From contig NZ_WWNE01000005.1 in assembly GCF_009909615.1 (NCBI RefSeq), positions 434,334 to 498,333 of the forward strand: a stretch of 64,000 nt of DNA, written 5' to 3'. Both the position numbers and the translations under genes were made by a program. This document shows, in pieces, positions 26,411-35,837 of this stretch. Under the pieces are notes generated by a model. The model made no database searches. It worked only from the letters and a program-made list of their open reading frames with translations, and was not told the DNA's origin. Origin of the DNA: Acidiluteibacter ferrifornacis. GTDB taxonomy: Bacteria > Bacteroidota > Bacteroidia > Flavobacteriales_E > Vicingaceae. Every line of letters begins with the position of its first letter. The first letter of the stretch is position 1.

Positions 26411-28780
26411 CTAAAATTTAAAGGAGTATGAAATAGAAGGTAATATGGGGAAAAGTGAGACTTGTTTCAGTATCGTATTTCCATTCTCGTTGGTGTCTGA
26501 ATAATAGAAAAATGGATTTTGTCGATTATACAGATTGTAAAAACTAATTTCCCAGGTGCGTTCGCCCCTCTTTTTTGTTCTATGAAATTGGGCACCAATA
26601 TCCATTCGATGATAAGGCGCCATCCTAAAATCATTCATAGCACTATAATCGCTAACTCGTGTATAGTAATTTCCGTTTTCTGTATTTGTACTTGCATTGT
26701 ATTGACTTTCGGGTAAAGTGATGGCGTTTCCGGTTCCATATACCCAAGTGGCAGAAAGCGTTATTCTCTTTCCTTTTTCCGTGTTCTCCTTTAGTTGGTA
26801 TATGCCCACTACTGAAACGTCATGTCTTCTATCGTATCTAGCCCAAAATTTTTCACCGTTGTTGAGTGAATCAAATTGAAATTGAGTAAAGCTTAAGGTG
26901 TAACCAATCCATCCAGAGAACTTACCTATTTTCTTTTGAATTAAGATCTCTGCACCATAGCTCCATGCCTGCCCCGAAGTAATGTTTCTCTCCCAATTTA
27001 AACCTTCATCTGTATTTTCATCTTCATCTTCAGATTCGAAGATATCCAATGCTAAAAAACTAGCTCCTTCTTTATAAGCAATGACATTGTCCGACTTTTT
27101 ATAATACGTCTCAAAAGAAAGCGTAAGATCGTGTTTAGAAATGTCCTTCGCCACTCCTAGCGCCACTTGATTAGACTGCTGTGGAGCTACCCTTTTAGTA
27201 GCTGGCACCCACAAATCGGTAGGTAGGCCTAATCCAGTTTGTGTCAGCAAATGAATGTATTGATTCATATTGGCAAAAGAAGCTTTGATTGATAAATCTT
27301 CACCTACAAAATAGCGCCCACTGATTCTTGGCTCTAATCTAAAATAGTTCCGATCTTCGTTCAAAAAGTGACTAACCCTTAATCCACCATTAATTTTCAA
27401 ACGGCCATTTACCGTAAAGTCATCTTCAATATATGCTCCATTTTCCAACGCCTTTATTTTTGTTAAGTCATTTCGGTAAGATCCAATGGCTTCATCTTTT
27501 AGCACTACAGCACTTGGGGTGAATATATGATAAGTGGAAATGAGACCTGCACGAATAGAATGCTTAGGTGATGGTCGATAATCTAAGTCTATTTTAAGGG
27601 CATAATCTCTTATTCCGGATGAAGTCCTAAATTCGTATTCATCCGTATCGTATTTGCTACTGTTGCTAATTGCAAAATCATAGTTGCTGATAATTAGAGA
27701 TGTATTGGCAAATAGCTGCTCATTAAACAAATGATTCCACCTTGCTGTACCCGTTACATTTCCCCACGACAAATTGGATTCTTCATCGCCCCCATCATAT
27801 CTAGCACTTGCTTTGTCTTTCCCAAAATACCCACTTAAATACACTTTATTCTTTCCTCCAAAATCATAGTTTACTTTTGCATTTAAGTCGTAAAAATAAT
27901 ATCCAAACTGCTCATCCTTTGGCATAAACGGTCGAGTTAAGGCGTCAATATAGGTTCTTCTTCCTGAGACTAAAAAGGAGGATTTTCCTTTTTTGATGGG
28001 TCCTTCCAACGTTAATCGAGAGGATAAAATACCAACACCCACCTCTCCTTTCAATTCTTCTTTGTTTCCTTCTTTCATTTTCATATCCAAAACGGATGAA
28101 AGACGACCTCCATAGCGAGCTGGGAAGCCTCCTTTGGTCAATTCTATGCTGTTTAGAGCATCTCCATTAAACAAAGAAAAGAAGCCAAATAAATGATAAG
28201 CGTTGTATACTGTAGCATCGTCCAAAATGATTAAATTTTGATCGGGTCCTCCACCTCTCACATATAATCCACTGTTTCCTTCACTTCCTGATTGAACTCC
28301 TGGCATCAACTGTATGACTTTTAAGGCGTCCTTTTCCCCCAATAATGCAGGAATGTCTTTAATTTGATTGATGGGGATTTCAATGACACTCATTCGAGTA
28401 CTTTCACTGATTTTAGGTTTTCGGCTGGCCACTATTTGGACTTCATCCAGACTGTTGCTAGCAGCAATTTCCACATCTAAATTGACATTCTTATCCAAAT
28501 TGATTTGAAAAGCTTTTGCACTATATCCGACATAGGAAACAATTAATTGAAAAGTATCTGACTCTATAGTAATGGAATAAAAACCATAAGCATTGGTAGC
28601 AGTTCCAGTTTTTAAACTAGGGATGTATATAGTTGCTCCTATTAATAACTCTCCACTACCAGCTTCCTTAACATATCCGCTGATGGTGTACTTCTTCTTG
28701 ACAGGATTTTCTTGGATTTGACCGAATGCAAACTGAAAGCTCAGAAAAAAGAAGATGAATAGAATATGGAATAATTTCAC
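26411..28780 (-). CDS. TonB-dependent receptor with carboxypeptidase-like domain
   Basis: A 789-residue outer-membrane receptor. Signal peptide ends at AFGQ (residue 21). Residues about 30-110 are a CarboxypepD_reg-like domain (GYVKEAGSGELLIGATIYIP). The plug follows (LMPGVQSGSEGNSGLYVRGG) and then a beta-barrel ending SISYSFKF. It is paired with the DUF4249 lipoprotein. The ligand is not predictable from sequence. Confidence 0.92.
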   Translation of the reverse strand: MKLFHILFIFFFLSFQFAFGQIQENPVKKKYTISGYVKEAGSGELLIGATIYIPSLKTGTATNAYGFYSITIESDTFQLIVSYVGYSAKAFQINLDKNVNLDVEIAASNSLDEVQIVASRKPKISESTRMSVIEIPINQIKDIPALLGEKDALKVIQLMPGVQSGSEGNSGLYVRGGGPDQNLIILDDATVYNAYHLFGFFSLFNGDALNSIELTKGGFPARYGGRLSSVLDMKMKEGNKEELKGEVGVGILSSRLTLEGPIKKGKSSFLVSGRRTYIDALTRPFMPKDEQFGYYFYDLNAKVNYDFGGKNKVYLSGYFGKDKASARYDGGDEESNLSWGNVTGTARWNHLFNEQLFANTSLIISNYDFAISNSSKYDTDEYEFRTSSGIRDYALKIDLDYRPSPKHSIRAGLISTYHIFTPSAVVLKDEAIGSYRNDLTKIKALENGAYIEDDFTVNGRLKINGGLRVSHFLNEDRNYFRLEPRISGRYFVGEDLSIKASFANMNQYIHLLTQTGLGLPTDLWVPATKRVAPQQSNQVALGVAKDISKHDLTLSFETYYKKSDNVIAYKEGASFLALDIFESEDEDENTDEGLNWERNITSGQAWSYGAEILIQKKIGKFSGWIGYTLSFTQFQFDSLNNGEKFWARYDRRHDVSVVGIYQLKENTEKGKRITLSATWVYGTGNAITLPESQYNASTNTENGNYYTRVSDYSAMNDFRMAPYHRMDIGAQFHRTKKRGERTWEISFYNLYNRQNPFFYYSDTNENGNTILKQVSLFPILPSISYSFKF

Positions 28781-28997
28781 GGGTTGAAATTTAATTTTTG
28801 GCTATAACGTTGGAAATTTCTTTTTATTCAAAATATTCGCTGAATAAATTTTACTGTTTAATTCTTTAAGTCTGCAAATTAAATGATTCTAATTTGGATT
28901 GCTACCGAAGCCTAACGCCAGATATATAGATTTAAAAATTTGTCGATCATATAAAATTGATTTTAATTTATACCCTTTTATTGCAAACATAAAATTG

Positions 28998-29828
28998 ATG
29001 AAACACTGTTTACTTTTCATTAGCTTATTTTTAGCACTGAATCTTCAAGCGCAATATACTTGGATGGGGAAACGTCAAACCAACTCTTCCATTGTTTTGG
29101 ATCCATCAGAAATCCAAATGTTTGGAACAATTGCTACAGTTTTAAATCAACCAATTAATGAATATCAGTATATTCCATTTGCGTTTGGAGCCAGCAAATC
29201 CATTGTTAGTAAATTGATAGATAACAACCGAACTTGGGAAATGGTAGCTGAGTTTGGTGTTTTTACACAATTTGAATGGACAACAATAGATGGCAAACAA
29301 CAACGAAATTTACTGAATGCCGATTATAAGGCGGCATTTTCATACGTCAGAAAACAAGCTTTCTCTACATTTAGAGTACGTTTTTTTCATGTTTCTACAC
29401 ATCTTGGTGATGACTATATTTTTCGAAATGCTCTTGAATCACATACTTTCAATAACAGAAACTATGAACAAATCGATTTTACCTATTATCGTAATTTGAG
29501 GCCAAATTGGAGAGTGTATGCAGGTTTGGGAAGTGTGGTACGACCTAATATCAAAAGACGCCCTTTATCTTATCAAATAGGTAGTCAAAGGGAATTTTTA
29601 AAAGAAAAGAAACAATTCGCCTTAAGTTGTGGCATTAATCTTCAAGGCTTTCAAGAGACATCATTTACTCCAAATGTCAAAACTGCATTTGGTGTAGCCT
29701 ATATTCAAGAAGATAACGAAGAACCAATTCGCCTATTATTGGAATTTTATTCTGGGCATCTTCCTTATTCTCAAAAAGAAAAAGAAACCATTGACTGGTT
29801 AGGAATTGGACTGTATTTCTACATATAA
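28998..29828 (+). CDS. Secreted beta-barrel-like protein resembling DUF1207
   Basis: The start MKHCLLFISLFLALNLQAQ at 28998 gives a signal peptide with cleavage after QAQ; the longer frame from 28899 is unlikely. The mature part is about 257 residues. The RFFHVSTHLGDDY motif resembles the RVYH.SSHLGDEY motif of DUF1207 proteins. The end WLGIGLYFYI is barrel-like. It is probably an outer-membrane protein of unknown function, transcribed alone on the plus strand. Confidence 0.65.
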   Translation: MKHCLLFISLFLALNLQAQYTWMGKRQTNSSIVLDPSEIQMFGTIATVLNQPINEYQYIPFAFGASKSIVSKLIDNNRTWEMVAEFGVFTQFEWTTIDGKQQRNLLNADYKAAFSYVRKQAFSTFRVRFFHVSTHLGDDYIFRNALESHTFNNRNYEQIDFTYYRNLRPNWRVYAGLGSVVRPNIKRRPLSYQIGSQREFLKEKKQFALSCGINLQGFQETSFTPNVKTAFGVAYIQEDNEEPIRLLLEFYSGHLPYSQKEKETIDWLGIGLYFYI

Positions 29829-29885
29829 TTACTTCTTGGAATCAATGAAGTAAGCGCTCGAATATTTTATTAACGGATAGAATAC

Positions 29886-30317
29886 TCAATTCAACCAACC
29901 TTTAGCCTTCGCACTTCGAGCAAAGAAAACTAGGTATATTCCTATTCCTAAGACCATAATTGGCATTATAATGCTTCCTGGTCCATATACTTTCATCGTT
30001 TCACCAATAAATAAATTCCAAGTGAATTGTGCGAATATACCCACCAAGGAAATGATCAACAAGAGGTAAGCAATTGAATTGCGAAACAACAATAGTAAAC
30101 TGCCTGCTGCCCCTCCCCAAACAGCAAGTGCAAAAGCAGCCGTTACCCATGCAGGTGTGCTATCCATTAGTGTTCTTTCGGCCTCTGGTAGTGATTCTAG
30201 CATTTCTGGTGGCATAAACGCTTGCCCTAAATATGCAATAACGCCTAATGTATTCCATATTAAAGCAATAGTTGCTACCACCCAAAACCATGTAGGCACT
30301 TTTGATAGTGTTGTCAT
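29886..30317 (-). CDS. Four-helix membrane protein of unknown function
   Basis: The likely start is MTTLSKVPTWFW at 30317; earlier codons lie in AT-rich leader sequence. The roughly 143-residue protein has four hydrophobic spans (FWVVATIALIWNTLGVIAYL, AAFALAVWGGAAGSLLLLF, IAYLLLIISLVGIFAQFTW, IIMPIMVLGIGIYLVFF). A Trp-Asn pair recurs in helices 1 and 3. It resembles small conserved Bacteroidota inner-membrane proteins without assigned role. It is monocistronic. Confidence 0.7.
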   Translation of the reverse strand: MTTLSKVPTWFWVVATIALIWNTLGVIAYLGQAFMPPEMLESLPEAERTLMDSTPAWVTAAFALAVWGGAAGSLLLLFRNSIAYLLLIISLVGIFAQFTWNLFIGETMKVYGPGSIIMPIMVLGIGIYLVFFARSAKAKGWLN

Positions 30318-30447
30318 TTTTTTTGATTTTAGAATACTAGGATAAAAAAAAATGGAATAATTTCCAAATGAAAAAAAAGTTAGAAAAGCAGGCAACGTTA
30401 TTAGGAAGTGAACAGTCTTAGCGGTATAAAATAATTAGTTAATTGAT

Positions 30448-30490
30448 AAAAAGCCTTATTCATCTTTAAATAGAATGAATAAGGCTTTTT
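30448..30490 (-). terminator. Terminator downstream of the 158-residue protein gene
   Basis: A 16-base stem AAAAAGCCTTATTCAT / ATGAATAAGGCTTTTT has a short loop. T runs on both strands make it potentially bidirectional. It lies 32 bases past the stop of the minus-strand gene at 30522. Confidence 0.8.
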
Positions 30491-30521
30491 TATTTGATGT
30501 TCGATAAAGTCTACGAAACAA

Positions 30522-30998
30522 CTAATTGATCTGCTTCTTAAAATAAAATCTAGTAATGAACAGGCCGTTATTGTCATCTGCACTTCCAACCGACTCTACT
30601 CCGGAATTGATACTCACAATTTCCCATCCTTCATCCAAAAATTGACTTACTCTTGAATTCACGATGGCATCATTGGCGGCAATGTTTTGAAAACGGATTC
30701 CGCCAATATTAAAGAAGTTCAGCAACTTCGTTTCTTCATAGTTTTTTACGCGAATTTCCCCACGGTCTGCCTTGTTCCGCTCATTATCATCTTCTGACAT
30801 TATTTTGGAAAACTCTTTATAATCTTTAATTTCTAAGGACTCAATCATTCTTGAACGCCCTACCCCATTTGGTACAATAGATTCCACAACAGTTATGGTT
30901 TTGAAGTCATAAAGATGACCTTCTGGCTTAAACGAATAAACCACCAAACCCAAACAGATTAAAGAAATAGCTAATGTGATGTAATTGATTGTTTTCAT
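30522..30998 (-). CDS. Membrane-anchored hypothetical protein
   Basis: A 158-residue protein with an uncleaved-looking N-terminal hydrophobic segment (INYITLAISLICLGLVVYSF) and a soluble charged domain that ends in a beta-strand pattern (GLFITRFYFKKQ). The phrase FLDEGWEIVSINSGVES resembles the DUF4177-like fold, a small alpha/beta domain with a GWE motif. Function unknown. It lies between two terminators and is likely monocistronic. Confidence 0.65.
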   Translation of the reverse strand: MKTINYITLAISLICLGLVVYSFKPEGHLYDFKTITVVESIVPNGVGRSRMIESLEIKDYKEFSKIMSEDDNERNKADRGEIRVKNYEETKLLNFFNIGGIRFQNIAANDAIVNSRVSQFLDEGWEIVSINSGVESVGSADDNNGLFITRFYFKKQIN

Positions 30999-31034
30999 GA
31001 TTATTAAAATATATAATATAAAGTAATTGTTAAT

Positions 31035-32270
31035 CTACTTTTTGAATCTCCGCTTTACTTTTTTCTCCATTTTCTGAGCATCCTCCATTAACGCCTGCCA
31101 ATCATTTTCCTTTGTTTCTGTTTTGTTGACTGTATAATCGTAGTCCGCTTTCGAAATCTCTAAACGTTGGATTGGTTTACCTAAATTTTCTTCTATGGTT
31201 TTCAGTAATTCTCGCTCTTCTTTACTACAAAATGAAATGGCTTGCCCCTTTTTATCCCCTCTTCCCGTTCGTCCGACTCTATGCACATAATGTTCCGGAG
31301 ATTCAGGTAAATCATAGTTAATTACATATTCTACATCGGGAATGTCAATCCCTCTAGCACTTATATCTGTTGCAATTAATACTTTTAAATCGCCATGACG
31401 GAAGTTTCTCATGGTTTTTTCTCGTTCTGCCTGATCTTTATCGCTATGAATGGTATCCGACTCTATAGCAACTCTTTCTAATGCTTTTTTAACTCGTTCA
31501 GCACGCACTTTTGTCCGAACAAAAACCAAAGTTTTTAAACCTTCATTTTCCTGAAGTAAATGTGCCAAAAAGAAACGTTTATCATCCATTTCAATATGAG
31601 CAACCGCATGTTCAATATTTTTGGCGACAGGATCCTTTGGAGAAATTTGTATACGAATAGCATTCGTTACTAATGAATAGGCTAATTTTTTAATTCGGTC
31701 GTTTATAGTAGCAGAGAAAAATAAAGTTTGTCGGCTTTTTGGTAAATGACGCATTAAATCATTGATATCTTTAATGAAACCCAAATCTAGCATATGATCC
31801 GCTTCATCTAAAACCAATATTTCTACTCGAGATAAATTCAACACTTGTTGACTAACCAAGTCAAATAGACGGCCAGGTGTAGCGATTAAAATATCCACAC
31901 CTTTCTCTAATTGCTCTTTTTGTGGTTCTTGATCTACTCCACCATGAATACAAAAAGTAGTGACTTTTGTACCCTTCCCAAGTACTTTAAAAACATTTTC
32001 AATTTGCAAGGCCAATTCATGAGTTGGAGCCATAACCAGACATTTTATTCCATCAGGTCTACGAATCAATTTTCTAGAATGTAGCGTATGAATTATTGGG
32101 ATTGCAAAAGCTGCAGTCTTACCTGTTCCAGTTTGCGCAATGGCAAGTACATCCTCTCCATTTAAAATGGGCGGTATCGACTTGAATTGTATGTCGGTAG
32201 GTCGCTTATATCCTTGTTTAGCGATACTCTTCTTTAATTGTTCTATGAGGTAATAATCTTCGAATTTCAT
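31035..32270 (-). CDS. rhlE: DEAD-box RNA helicase, RhlE-like
   Basis: A 411-residue helicase. Motifs: Q-motif region YKRPTDIQFKSIPPIL, motif I AQTGTGKT, PTHELALQ, TPGRLFD, DEAD, motif III SAT, ATDISARGIDIPDV and motif VI HRVGRTGRGDKKG. A basic C-terminal tail (MEKKVKRRFKK) fits RNA binding. It remodels RNA structure, for example in ribosome assembly or cold adaptation. The next gene upstream on the same strand is a cold-shock protein, separated by a terminator. Confidence 0.95.
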   Translation of the reverse strand: MKFEDYYLIEQLKKSIAKQGYKRPTDIQFKSIPPILNGEDVLAIAQTGTGKTAAFAIPIIHTLHSRKLIRRPDGIKCLVMAPTHELALQIENVFKVLGKGTKVTTFCIHGGVDQEPQKEQLEKGVDILIATPGRLFDLVSQQVLNLSRVEILVLDEADHMLDLGFIKDINDLMRHLPKSRQTLFFSATINDRIKKLAYSLVTNAIRIQISPKDPVAKNIEHAVAHIEMDDKRFFLAHLLQENEGLKTLVFVRTKVRAERVKKALERVAIESDTIHSDKDQAEREKTMRNFRHGDLKVLIATDISARGIDIPDVEYVINYDLPESPEHYVHRVGRTGRGDKKGQAISFCSKEERELLKTIEENLGKPIQRLEISKADYDYTVNKTETKENDWQALMEDAQKMEKKVKRRFKK

Positions 32271-32339
32271 AGCCGCAAAGATACAATTTTCAGTCGGTTA
32301 TCGCCTTTATCAAAGCTTAAGTACAAGGTATCAAAATAA

Positions 32340-32378
32340 AAAAAGGTTCAAGATTAATACTAATCTGAACCTTTTTAA
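32340..32378 (-). terminator. Terminator of the cold-shock gene
   Basis: The imperfect stem AAAAGGTTC.AGATTA / TAATCT.GAACCTTTT with a 4-base loop lies 20 bases beyond the stop of the minus-strand cold-shock gene. Confidence 0.7.
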
Positions 32379-32397
32379 AATATTGGATATTATAGAA

Positions 32398-32853
32398 TTA
32401 CTTTATAATTTTCACATTCACAGCATTCATTCCTTTTAAGCCTCTTTCTAACTCAAAAGTAACTTTGTCATTTTCTTGAATAGGCTCCATCAAACCATTC
32501 ACATGAACAAAGAATTTTTCTTGAGTATCCAAGTCATTGATGAATCCAAAACCTTTAGAATCATTGAAAAACGCAACTTTTCCTGTTCTTTCGGTTGGCT
32601 CCTCGTCTTCTTCAGCTCTTCGAGGTACACCAATTTCTATATTCTCAGCTTTAATTACCGTTTTCTTCTTTAATGGATCCGGAGGAGTATCGGTAATCAT
32701 TCCGTTCTCATCCACATAAGCAAGCATGTTTTCTAAACCGCCTCCTTCAGAGTTTGCTTTTCTTTCTTCTCGCTTTTTAGCTTTTTCTTCTCGCTTTTTT
32801 AAACGTGCCTTTTCTTTTTCTTTCTTGTTATACGTTTGTTGTGATTTTGCCAT
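32398..32853 (-). CDS. Cold-shock domain protein with basic N-terminal extension
   Basis: A 151-residue protein. Residues 1-35 are almost entirely Lys/Arg/Glu (KKEKEKARLKKREEKAKKRE), a charged helix. The C-terminal 65 residues are a cold-shock OB-fold with RNP1 KGFGFI and RNP2 FFVHV. This two-part layout is common in Bacteroidota cold-shock proteins. It binds single-stranded RNA or DNA and probably acts with the neighbouring RhlE-like helicase, although a terminator separates them. Confidence 0.9.
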   Translation of the reverse strand: MAKSQQTYNKKEKEKARLKKREEKAKKREERKANSEGGGLENMLAYVDENGMITDTPPDPLKKKTVIKAENIEIGVPRRAEEDEEPTERTGKVAFFNDSKGFGFINDLDTQEKFFVHVNGLMEPIQENDKVTFELERGLKGMNAVNVKIIK

Positions 32854-33119
32854 TGAATTATTTTAGTTGTGCAGAAACATTAACCTGTCCTACGAAAGGG
32901 TGTTATTGATGACAAAAAATAAGAGGAAATAAAAGAGATCAATTTAAAATTGACGCAGAATACTCTAATGCTGTTACAATAACTTCGTGAAAAATAATTT
33001 ATTCACGAATACAAAGGTAAGCGTTTTTTTAGACCTACTACTCCATTTTGTTGAATTGTTCTCAACCAAGAAAACAGATGAATTAAATTACACTTGTATT
33101 TAAAGGAATTCTCCTTTCC

Positions 33120-33959
33120 CTATTGTTTAACCAATCGTTGAATTTGTTTTTTTCCTGAACGATCCGTCCATTGAATAAAATAGATACCTGATTCTAATAC
33201 AGATAAATCAAGTACATAATTAGAGGATGGCCCGATAACTATCTCATTACTCTTAATTTGTTCACCGATTAAATTAATAATTTCCAACTGACCAATAAAA
33301 GCCGTGGTTGTCGGGTTGTTGATGGATAAAATATCTCTAACAGGATTTGGAAATAGGTTGAAATTGGTTTCTATTGTATTCAGAATAACACTGGTGCTTT
33401 GATCTTCCGTAATGGTAAGCGAATTGGTATTTCCTCCATCCCCACTAGTATTTCCATTGTTATTTACTGCTGCACCACCTGCATAAAAAGTGATATTTCC
33501 TGTTCCTTGAGAGGGAGCTGTCCAGTTGACTTTAAATGTATTGGTCATACTTTTACCATTGTGTTCCGCATAGGATCGTCCATTACTAGCACTTGCAATT
33601 CTTGTATTTGCTGATGGAGTTTTCCATGCATTGTATGCGCTATTGTTTGGAGCTAAACTTACTAGCTGAAAACCGAAACGAGCAGGTCCAGGAGTACTAT
33701 TCACATTTACAGTAAGTTCATAATCATTACCCGGGATATATGAAGTTGCAATCGTGCCATTGGCATCTCTGAATTCAATTGCTACTGTTGCTCCAAACCC
33801 TGTCCCATGGCAGTTTCGACATGTTTGAGATTCACCAGGAGCTCCTGTGTTGCCACTATTGGCAGAAAAAGCCCGTCCATTTGAACTCGAAGAAAGAACG
33901 ATTTGACTTCCAATTAATAAAATACTTCCAAAGAAAAGGGTATATACTGTTTTTAACAT
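33120..33959 (-). CDS. T9SS-exported protein with choice-of-anchor V domain and heme-like CxxCH motif
   Basis: A 279-residue protein: signal peptide (LFFGSILLIGSQIVLS), then GRAFSANSGNTGAPGE and CRNCHG (a c-type heme attachment motif), then a beta-sandwich region. A type A T9SS sorting domain closes it (NFNLFPNPVRDILSIN ... GIYFIQWTDRSGKKQIQRLV). This matches the choice-of-anchor V family, named for anchoring variants and of unknown function. It is exported by T9SS to the cell surface; whether the CxxCH carries heme is not established. Confidence 0.88.
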   Translation of the reverse strand: MLKTVYTLFFGSILLIGSQIVLSSSSNGRAFSANSGNTGAPGESQTCRNCHGTGFGATVAIEFRDANGTIATSYIPGNDYELTVNVNSTPGPARFGFQLVSLAPNNSAYNAWKTPSANTRIASASNGRSYAEHNGKSMTNTFKVNWTAPSQGTGNITFYAGGAAVNNNGNTSGDGGNTNSLTITEDQSTSVILNTIETNFNLFPNPVRDILSINNPTTTAFIGQLEIINLIGEQIKSNEIVIGPSSNYVLDLSVLESGIYFIQWTDRSGKKQIQRLVKQ

Positions 33960-34017
33960 GTGTCTGATTTTTAATTCCTAACAATATTAAGAATGAATAG
34001 TTCATTTTTTATACAAC

Positions 34018-34977
34018 TTACAAACGGTGTTGTCTCAAATTATAAAAATCAAAGTGGATACCGAGTTGCACCTGATTACGACTATCCACTATTCTATAAT
34101 TGTAATTATCGTGTCCGTGAATATAGGAAACGAAAAAACCAGTTACCCAATCTTTTGGGAAGAAACTAATAGTTGATTTTAGTCGGATAGGATTTATAGA
34201 TGGATGGCTTCCTGCTAAATAGGTACATTCTTGATTAAAGGTAAGTCTTGATCTATTGACTGTTTCAAAAACAGATTCATATTCCAATTGAAATTGATTC
34301 TCTCCAATAATTTCTACATCACTTATTCCATCAGTGTAATCAATCAACATTGCAAAAGCAGCATGGTACCTCAGGTATTCCAATGCAATTTTGTGCAACA
34401 ATACTCGATTTTCTTGCTCTCTCTTCTGAGGGATAACATATTGAAATCTAATCCGACTTAAATTGACCGAAAAATTCCCCGTACTTCTATTAAGTAATTG
34501 CGAAAGATTTGATTCATTGTTTATTGCTCGATAGGCCGCCTCACTTGAATCTGATCCATCTTCAAATTGTTCATTCCAAGTAGACCTTGATTGCCCATTG
34601 GAATAGTGACCTGTTTCCAACAACCAAGTAAATTGACTTTTTCGCACCCAATTATAACTTTTTTGCCACCCTATAAACCCCATATAACTAGGTGTTTTGA
34701 CTGGTAAACTTTCTTCATTGTACATTCTAAAATGCGATTGAAAATACACATACAAAGCTTGTTTTTTAGCCAAAGAGTCTTGTCGATACTGATTGTAGAT
34801 CTGATAATAAATGGTAGGTTGAGCTTCAAACAAAATCGTTTCGTTCTTATTCATGGCACTTGCCCAGTTTAAACTAGAAGTTTTCATCATTGGCAGATAA
34901 CCGTTGAATGGATTCTGGTTTTGGCCGATTAATAACTGAATAAGAAATAATTGTAAAATCAGAATCGATATCCGCAT
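34018..34977 (-). CDS. Outer-membrane beta-barrel with phospholipase A-like HxSNG motif (tentative)
   Basis: A 319-residue protein with signal peptide ISILILQLFLIQLLIGQ. Amphipathic strands throughout and the end VQLGIHFDFYNLRQHRL suggest a barrel. The segment TGHYSNGQSRSTWNEQ resembles the catalytic region of outer-membrane phospholipase A (HQSNG followed by SRSWN), whose His and Ser are catalytic. Overall similarity beyond this is weak, so enzymatic activity is only a suggestion. The gene stands alone. Confidence 0.45.
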   Translation of the reverse strand: MRISILILQLFLIQLLIGQNQNPFNGYLPMMKTSSLNWASAMNKNETILFEAQPTIYYQIYNQYRQDSLAKKQALYVYFQSHFRMYNEESLPVKTPSYMGFIGWQKSYNWVRKSQFTWLLETGHYSNGQSRSTWNEQFEDGSDSSEAAYRAINNESNLSQLLNRSTGNFSVNLSRIRFQYVIPQKREQENRVLLHKIALEYLRYHAAFAMLIDYTDGISDVEIIGENQFQLEYESVFETVNRSRLTFNQECTYLAGSHPSINPIRLKSTISFFPKDWVTGFFVSYIHGHDNYNYRIVDSRNQVQLGIHFDFYNLRQHRL

Positions 34978-35089
34978 ATTTAATTGACTTAATTGAGTTA
35001 GCGAAATTAATGATCTATTAAAGAACTTCTAAAACTTTAAATACTTTCAACTGTCTTGCAGTTGACAGGAAGATAACTAACCTTGATTT

Positions 35090-35097
35090 TATATTTG
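35090..35097 (+). promoter_or_regulatory. Candidate -7 box for the thioredoxin-like T9SS gene
   Basis: TATATTTG fits TAnnTTTG and ends 14 bases before the ATG at 35112. The -33 element is not clearly at the standard spacing (a TTGACA sits 25 bases upstream). Confidence 0.4.
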
Positions 35098-35111
35098 AAA
35101 AAAAGAATTTT

Positions 35112-35837
35112 ATGAAAAAGATAATCTGTAGTATAATAGCAATAATTGGTGGGTTTACAATAGCAACGGCACAACCACCCGCCAATGCAACAGTATACGA
35201 TTGCAATAGTAATTCAAAAAATATATATCAAACATTAGGAACTGGAAAATCCATCATTATTGCGTCTAAAGGGTTTGACTGTTCAATTTGCATGAACTCA
35301 GCACCTACTGTTCAAAGCTGGGCTGCTCAAAACAAAACAAAAGTTGAAGTTTGGGGTGCAATGACCTATACCTACCGAACAATTTTACCAGATTGTTCTA
35401 ATATAGCTTCCTGGAAAAATACCTATAACTGGAATGATGTTTTTATGTTTATTGATTCCGCTGAAGCATGGTTTCAAAATGGTACACCTAAATATATTAC
35501 GTATTCTGCAATAGACAGTAGTATTCTTTATCAAGGTTCCAACTTTACTACAGCACGTAACTTTGCATTGGGCTCCTCTACCGTTGGTATACCAACCATT
35601 CAAGGAATCGAGCAATCCAACATCTATTCTTACGACGGAATCCTATACTTGAGCAATTTACCTGAAAGTGTCCAACAAATAAGTATTTACGATTTGACTG
35701 GAAAATTAATTTCCTCATCGCCAATCATTAACACTACTAGCCAGTTTGGACTTTCTCAAAGAAAAAGCGTTTTAATCATCCGATTGTATGCCAATGACGG
35801 AAGTACTTATCAGCAAAAAATTATGACCAATTATTAA
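35112..35837 (+). CDS. T9SS-exported thioredoxin-like protein
   Basis: A 241-residue protein with signal peptide ending ATAQ (residue 20). Residues about 35-140 look like a thioredoxin fold with CSIC as the redox motif (KGFDCSICMNSAPTVQSWA). The C-terminal 70 residues are a type A T9SS sorting domain (SNIYSYDGILYLSNLPESVQ, ending YQQKIMTNY). It is probably a surface thiol-disulfide or peroxiredoxin-type protein. Its stop codon overlaps that of the converging helicase gene by 4 bases. Confidence 0.78.
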   Translation: MKKIICSIIAIIGGFTIATAQPPANATVYDCNSNSKNIYQTLGTGKSIIIASKGFDCSICMNSAPTVQSWAAQNKTKVEVWGAMTYTYRTILPDCSNIASWKNTYNWNDVFMFIDSAEAWFQNGTPKYITYSAIDSSILYQGSNFTTARNFALGSSTVGIPTIQGIEQSNIYSYDGILYLSNLPESVQQISIYDLTGKLISSSPIINTTSQFGLSQRKSVLIIRLYANDGSTYQQKIMTNY

